Part shown: piece after piece, positions 59,203-64,000 of the stretch | How positions within the stretch are numbered: the first letter of the stretch is position 1 | How the letters are laid out: every line of letters begins with the position of its first letter | Source of the DNA: Erythrobasidium yunnanense | Taxonomy: Eukaryota; Basidiomycota; Cystobasidiomycetes; Erythrobasidiales; Erythrobasidiaceae | DNA: 64,000 nucleotides | Reading direction: 5' to 3' | Assembly: GCA_001600175.1 (NCBI GenBank) | Contig: BCJC01000007.1 | Coordinates: 1,140,115 to 1,204,114 of the forward strand | Program-made: the position numbers and the translations under genes | The notes under the pieces: model-generated | What the model saw: only the letters and a program-made list of their open reading frames with translations | What the model was told of the DNA's origin: nothing | Database searches by the model: none

Positions 59203-62200
59203 CTAGTAGCTCCCCTGAGGGAAACTATAGTCTGTCTGCTCGGTCTTCTGCTCTCCTTGAGACGTATAGCTCAACCTTATTCTCAACCGGATCTGCGCGC
59301 CAGGCGGGACCATGACTCTCATCAACTGGGTAGCATCTTGCCCTGGACTGAGGTCCGCCGAGCTGATAGCCATCATTTGCAGCTTCATCGTTTTCGGAAC
59401 AGCAGCCTGGAAGTTGATAGCTGAAACACCAGCTGGCGCATTGCCTGGTAAGGCAAATCTGGCGGAGATATTGACGATGTTGGGTTTTGAGGCATCTTTG
59501 TTGGGTGCAAATCGGAGTGTGAGGCCGGAGGGTGAGGTGTATGCGAGGAGAGAAGAAGGTGCAGCTGGTTGTGCCGGCTGAGGGTGAGGTGAAGAAGAAG
59601 ATGCGAAGAGGTCGGAGGGCATGCCTGATGAAGCGGCAGGAGCTGTCGACCGAGGAGAAAGTGCAGACTCCCCTCCACCGCCGAAGAGGCTCATGATATC
59701 GTCGACACCGCTGCGAGCTGCAGGTGCCGCTGTAGCACTCGGTGCTCCACCTCCAAAGATGTCTGCCAGCAGATCATGTGTCGTTGGTCCTCCTTGCGCC
59801 GTTGTAGGCGAAGTAATCGAGTCTCCACCTCCTAGATCTAGCAGCGAGTTATGGTCGACCTTCGTGCTACCTACCGCACGCTTCTCGGAGACTGTGAATG
59901 GCGTATCTTGCGTCAGCCAGAGCACTGAGCAGAAAGTCGATGATCTTACCTGTTCCCATGACGCTGGCCTTCAGTTCCGGTGGCGGCATGCGCTCCAGCA
60001 CACCTAACCTGATGTTCACATCTACCCCATTAAGCAGTGCTCCGAACTCTACTGCTCTCTGCTGGATTTCCAGCTCTACACTACTCTGATACGTTCTAAC
60101 AAGCTTATCTAATCTCTCTTTCGCTTCGCTAGCGTTAGAGACGCTTTCGCCGACTTCGTCTAGACGGATTGACAGTTTCGTGGAAGCCACGATGACGTAT
60201 TGCCGTATCGAGGCGTTTGAATATGGACTTGATAAGACTTGTTCGAATAGGTCGATAACATCGTTAGGTTGTGCTTGGGATAGCAAGGCACCAGCTCCGT
60301 TCGCAGGGGCAATATTGTCTTCGTCGGCATCTTCCGAAAGACTGCTTGGTGAGGATGTAAGTAGGATATCTCCGTACTCGCCAATGATCCAGATTGCTGC
60401 CAAAGTAAGTGATTCTTGCGATACGTCAGATTTTAGGGAGATGTAGAGCTTTTGGACGGTGTAAGGTTGAAGCTCTGGCGTGTGCGCCACAAGTCGGATG
60501 AAAGCAGACAGGACTTCTTCACGGACGAAGTTTCCAGCCTGCAACCAAATATATAAGCTTTGTCTAGCTATCTTTACGTGCTGGCTAGAAAGAGCTTACC
60601 AGCTTGAGCACCCTCAGCACCGTATCTATATGCCACCTCTTATTCGGCGCAAATCGTTCCGCCGCCAGGCATATTTGCGTCGTCAGGCCCAATTTGAATT
60701 CATTATCCGCGACTTCCAGAAAGGCCAATAATTCGCGTGTAAGGACACGAACATTGCTTTCGTTAATCAATGCATAAGAGAGTTCGAGTGCGCGTCGACG
60801 GATGGAAATATCGCCGTCTCGAAGACAGTCGAGGATGATGGTGCGATGCCGCTGGACTGCATTCGTGTCTATCGAAACGACTTTGTTGAGGGTGTTGAGG
60901 GCGACGTAGCTGTTTGACATAGAGAAGAGTCACCAATCAATCCTTGTCTTGTAGATAAAGCGCAACATACCGGATGTTATTGTCTTTGTTACTGAGGAAC
61001 TTTCCGAGGATGTTGATAGACATGTTTCTGAGCGCCTGTTCCGCCTCGATATCCAGGATAGTAAGTACAGTTTCGTAAAGAATAGCATTTCCGACGTTCT
61101 TTGTGCCTTCCGTATTTGTAGCAACTTGCGTGAGGATATCGTTCATTTGGTTCGAAGCTTCGGCGTCCCCTTGCCCTAGTAAGCGGAGAAGACGCAGGAT
61201 CTTCACTTGTAAAAAGGGATCGGTAATGCCGGATACATCGTGTTCGGGAGAGAAGCCAGTGCTGGATAAAGCTTTGAGATGACGGACCAGAAGCGGGACG
61301 GCCTGTATAAGGAACATGCTTAGATGGTATATCATAGCTCAAGGAGGTACTGCCGCACCTTCCGGAAGCCATTCAAGGTGTCTGTATCCATCGCGCACAT
61401 GTCGGTGACGAGCACGATACCGCAAAGAAGCACGCCGTGGTTTCTATCGCTGAGCAGCGACGTACTCTTGCTGACGAAATGATCCAACAGATCTGGTACT
61501 TTACGAATGATGCGTCCTGCGCAGAGAGCAGCCTTCTTGCGAATGTAGGTATTGCTTGAGCCTAAGAGCTTCTCGACTTCGTTCGCCAGGTCGCGCGACA
61601 TTTCTTCGCTTGCGATGTTTGCGAATGTGCATAATGCGAGGCCGACGATATACATGTTTGAGTGGTTCATGTCGCTGAGGAATAGGCACGGATAGCTTAG
61701 CCCTGTTCGCGTAGAAACCGAGGCGATAGCTGGCTCACTTCTTCAAGCTGTTTGTGACTAGAGTGAGCACCTCTGTATTCTCATCGAGAAGCAGCATGAT
61801 GCCTAGGTATCCCAATCTCTTGTCTGCGAATCTCGGGCTAGCGACGAGTTTCAAGCATTCAATCTGTCCAAAGTGTGCAGGATATCCAAGCATATGTATG
61901 TAGAGGAGTTTCGCAATGTTGTGATGCCTTGCGAACGTGTCCTCCTCTTTGAACGAGGTCCGGATGGCTGCACTTTCCTTGACAATGACGGCTCGCTCGT
62001 CGGCCAACGTCTTGCAGGCGCGCTGTTGCACTACTCGTCAGCTTTCAGTACACTTTGTGTATATCAATGCCGCCCACTATGGCCTTGATGAGCGCTGCAT
62101 GGATCCATCGGCGAACGATGAGGACGAGACGAGGTAACAGGGCGTGTCAGCGCGTCGCTTTCTTCAGCTAGAATATACCCATATTGACTCACACTTCAAG

Positions 62201-62217
62201 TTGTAGTAGCCCACCAT
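59203..62217 (-). CDS. APL4: AP-1 clathrin adaptor large subunit gamma
   Basis: Gamma-adaptin, which recruits clathrin and cargo at the trans-Golgi and endosomes. About eight exons, roughly 850 residues. It starts [31 protein letters not shown], where the second exon is only about 17 nt, and continues with [53 protein letters not shown], the HEAT-like trunk ([85 protein letters not shown]) and [13 protein letters not shown] hinge rich in Gly/Ala/Pro/Ser holds [10 protein letters not shown] and the clathrin-box-like SLLDLGGG. The C-terminal ear (GLTLRFAPN...[15 protein letters not shown]...) ends at TAG 59203-59205. It is clearly gamma rather than alpha or delta from the trunk wording and short ear. 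Confidence 0.94.
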
Positions 62218-62719
62218 GGCTGCGTATAGGGTCGGACTTGTGTGGGAGTACGGTAGGCACCGATTCAAGGTGCTTCTCTCGCTTTGCCCGACTCAAATGT
62301 ACTTCAAGCTAGTTGCTATGTCATTCCAGAAATCAACAACATAACATTGAGAGTTGATATCTAATGATGGCTACTTCTATTCTGCGTTGGACAGCCTCGC
62401 TGCTCGACGCGACTCAAAGCTACACAAGGATCAGAGTCTATAGATCCGATACTGCCTTGAGATGTACACCGTCTTGCCATCACGTCGACGAGATTGCACT
62501 TATTCAATCATTGACCTGCGCCTTGCCCGCCAGATCTGCATTTGTATAGGAAGAAGCGCGTAAGATAGCAGCGGTCAGTTTGGGTCGCCAGTATGAGCTT
62601 CAACCAAGATATCTCTGTTGTGAAATTCGCTGTTAGATGCAGAAGCATGGTCATGGCGGGTGACATCTCGTTGACGCTTCGGATATGATGCTTGATCCGT
62701 TTCTGCCAACATCTTTTCC
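62218..62719. other. Divergent promoter region APL4 / mS45
   Basis: 502 bases between divergent starts. No convincing frame, repeat or RNA gene. Probably shared 5' regulatory sequence. Confidence 0.4.
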
Positions 62720-63861
62720 ATGGCGTGTCGACTTTGCAGCGAGGGCGTATTGCAGCGTCTGAGCAGCAGCACTTCCATCAAGTCTGCTTCAAGGCTCCAT
62801 ATTATATCGCGGTCTGCATCGAGCAAGCCAGCAACGAGCGACGCCGACCGCGACACCTCGCAGGACTTGGTGAAAGAGAATCAGGAGCGCACATCAGCGC
62901 AGGGCACGCCAGCAGATCCAGAGAATCAATCAGGCAAAGGGTATGGCGCAGATTTGGAGGCAGAAAGTACCGACAATGTCGATGCAGCAGGAAGAGGAGC
63001 TGGCGGACGAGGCAGGAAATTCCCAAGCGCAGAAACATGGCTCAAGACGGATGGAAGCAAGTTCAAGAGACCTATGGAAGGCAGAGTCAACTGGATAGGC
63101 AAAGTCGTACGTCGGCCATTGTTCGAGAAAGCTGGGCCTAAAAACTGATTCTCGTCGTTTCGATGCAGCCTTTTCCATTGAACGAGTCGTTTAGACCTCC
63201 TCCTCCCGTCTCTAATGCTATGAAATCAACAATCTACAATGCCTTTGTCACCAACCTTCAAAAAGCCAAAGCTGGCGCAACTTCGTCTACTTCCTCTGAT
63301 CCCATCCCTACCAGCGAATCCTACCACGTCCGACAGCTCTCCCTCAAATACAACCTGTCGATAGATAGGATACGAGCTATCATCCGTTTGAAAGCGCTCG
63401 AAGCCAATTCCAATCCCGCGTTCCTGCAATACAAGTTCTCCAACGCTATGGAGTCGTATCTTGGTGTCGCAAGGTCGCAGACTGCACCTATACCTCTTAT
63501 GCAGGCTGGTCTGAATACTACACAAGCGGAAGTGGAGAGTATCATAGAACAGGATTACTCGACAGGTCATCGGGCGAATTACGTGATGACGGACGAGGAG
63601 AACAAAGCGGAACTAGCAGAGATAGAGCATGAAGCTCAGCAGAGAGCTGCGAGGCGGGCTTCCATCCATAAGAACTTCGTTAATCCACTACAGTCGTTGC
63701 TGGATTATAAGGAGGACAAGAAGAGTGATGTTAGGAGTAGGAAGCACAAGCCTGCCAACCCGGATAGTCGCAGGAAGAAGGGTAGACCACAATTACAATT
63801 CATTGATGTACCAAGTAGCAAGGCTGCACCGGCAGAAGCTCAGGTCGGAAGCAAGCAGTAG
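62720..63861 (+). CDS. MRPS35: Mitochondrial small-subunit ribosomal protein mS45
   Basis: Two exons (62720-63103 and 63169-63861) give 358 residues. The N-terminus MACRLCSEGVLQRLSSS is presequence-like, followed by a disordered Gly/Asp/Ser segment. The conserved core of the eukaryotic mitochondrial regulator family begins at TWLKTDGSKFKRPMEGRVNWIGK and continues, across the intron, into PFPLNESFRPPPPVSNAMKS, IYNAFVTNLQ, HVRQLSLKYNLSIDRIRAIIRLKALE and a charged helical C-terminus ending with KRR-type residues. Yeast Mrps35 (mS45) has the same PFPLNP-x-F-x-PPPPVS signature. Matrix ribosome location follows from the family. The last 139 bases of the window hold its 3' region. Confidence 0.9.
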
Positions 63862-64000
63862 CATCTCGACTGCAATGGAACGACAATACATCTACCTGCC
63901 ATCTGTATCTGTAATGTGCAGTCCTGCATTGCTACTAATTCTACACTGCGTCATGCTTCTATTTGACATGCATTAACCGTGTCAGTCCCTCCCAGCTTGC

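Overview
The window is nuclear DNA from a fungus, most likely a basidiomycete with a compact genome. The fungus-specific elongation factor eEF3 (6393-9900) fixes the kingdom. The basidiomycete call is inference: most genes carry many short (about 50-80 nt) introns with GT-AG ends and CTGAC/CTGAT-like branch sites, exons as small as 7 nt occur, and intergenic spaces are mostly 100-600 bp. I could not place it lower with confidence. I see no transposon, retroelement, tRNA, rRNA or CRISPR array.

Layout, left to right. 1-6123: tail of an unknown gene, QCR9 (complex III), a class I methyltransferase and a 17-exon C2H2/fungal-trans transcription factor. 6393-14570: eEF3, then on the minus strand a PAS-PAS hybrid histidine kinase and a TANGO2-family protein. 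14776-22793: a Vnx1-type vacuolar cation/H+ antiporter, TOM40 and a DUF4112 membrane protein. 23455-32879: NADP-glutamate dehydrogenase, a TPT-family sugar-phosphate/nucleotide-sugar transporter, an amino-acid permease and a seven-helix RTA1-like membrane protein. 33242-43350: calcipressin, mitochondrial isoleucyl-tRNA synthetase, the Ash2/Bre2 COMPASS subunit, and two mitochondrial AIM genes (AIM34-like SAP protein, AIM18-like chalcone-isomerase fold). 43467-52626: a fungal relative of the plant IQM calmodulin-binding proteins, the UCS myosin chaperone She4/Cro1, methylthioadenosine phosphorylase and a DIL-ankyrin protein. 52913-63861: a tandem pair of DUF4246 genes, a TEX30/KANSL3-like hydrolase, AP-1 gamma-adaptin and mitoribosomal protein mS45.

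This is essentially a housekeeping region of 28 genes, without an operon-like or cluster logic that would betray a dedicated system. Loose themes are nuclear genes for mitochondria (QCR9, TOM40, ISM1, AIM34, AIM18, mS45), calcium/calmodulin (Vnx1-type exchanger, calcipressin, IQM-like), nitrogen (glutamate dehydrogenase and permease, both with GATAAG motifs upstream) and actomyosin (UCS chaperone, DIL protein). The most interesting items are the tandem DUF4246 genes with an HxE...H pattern suggesting an iron oxygenase, the IQM-like protein with two probable GC-AG introns, and a 7-nt micro-exon inside the H-box of the histidine kinase. Exon limits were worked out by eye from frame continuity and splice consensus; they are predictions.
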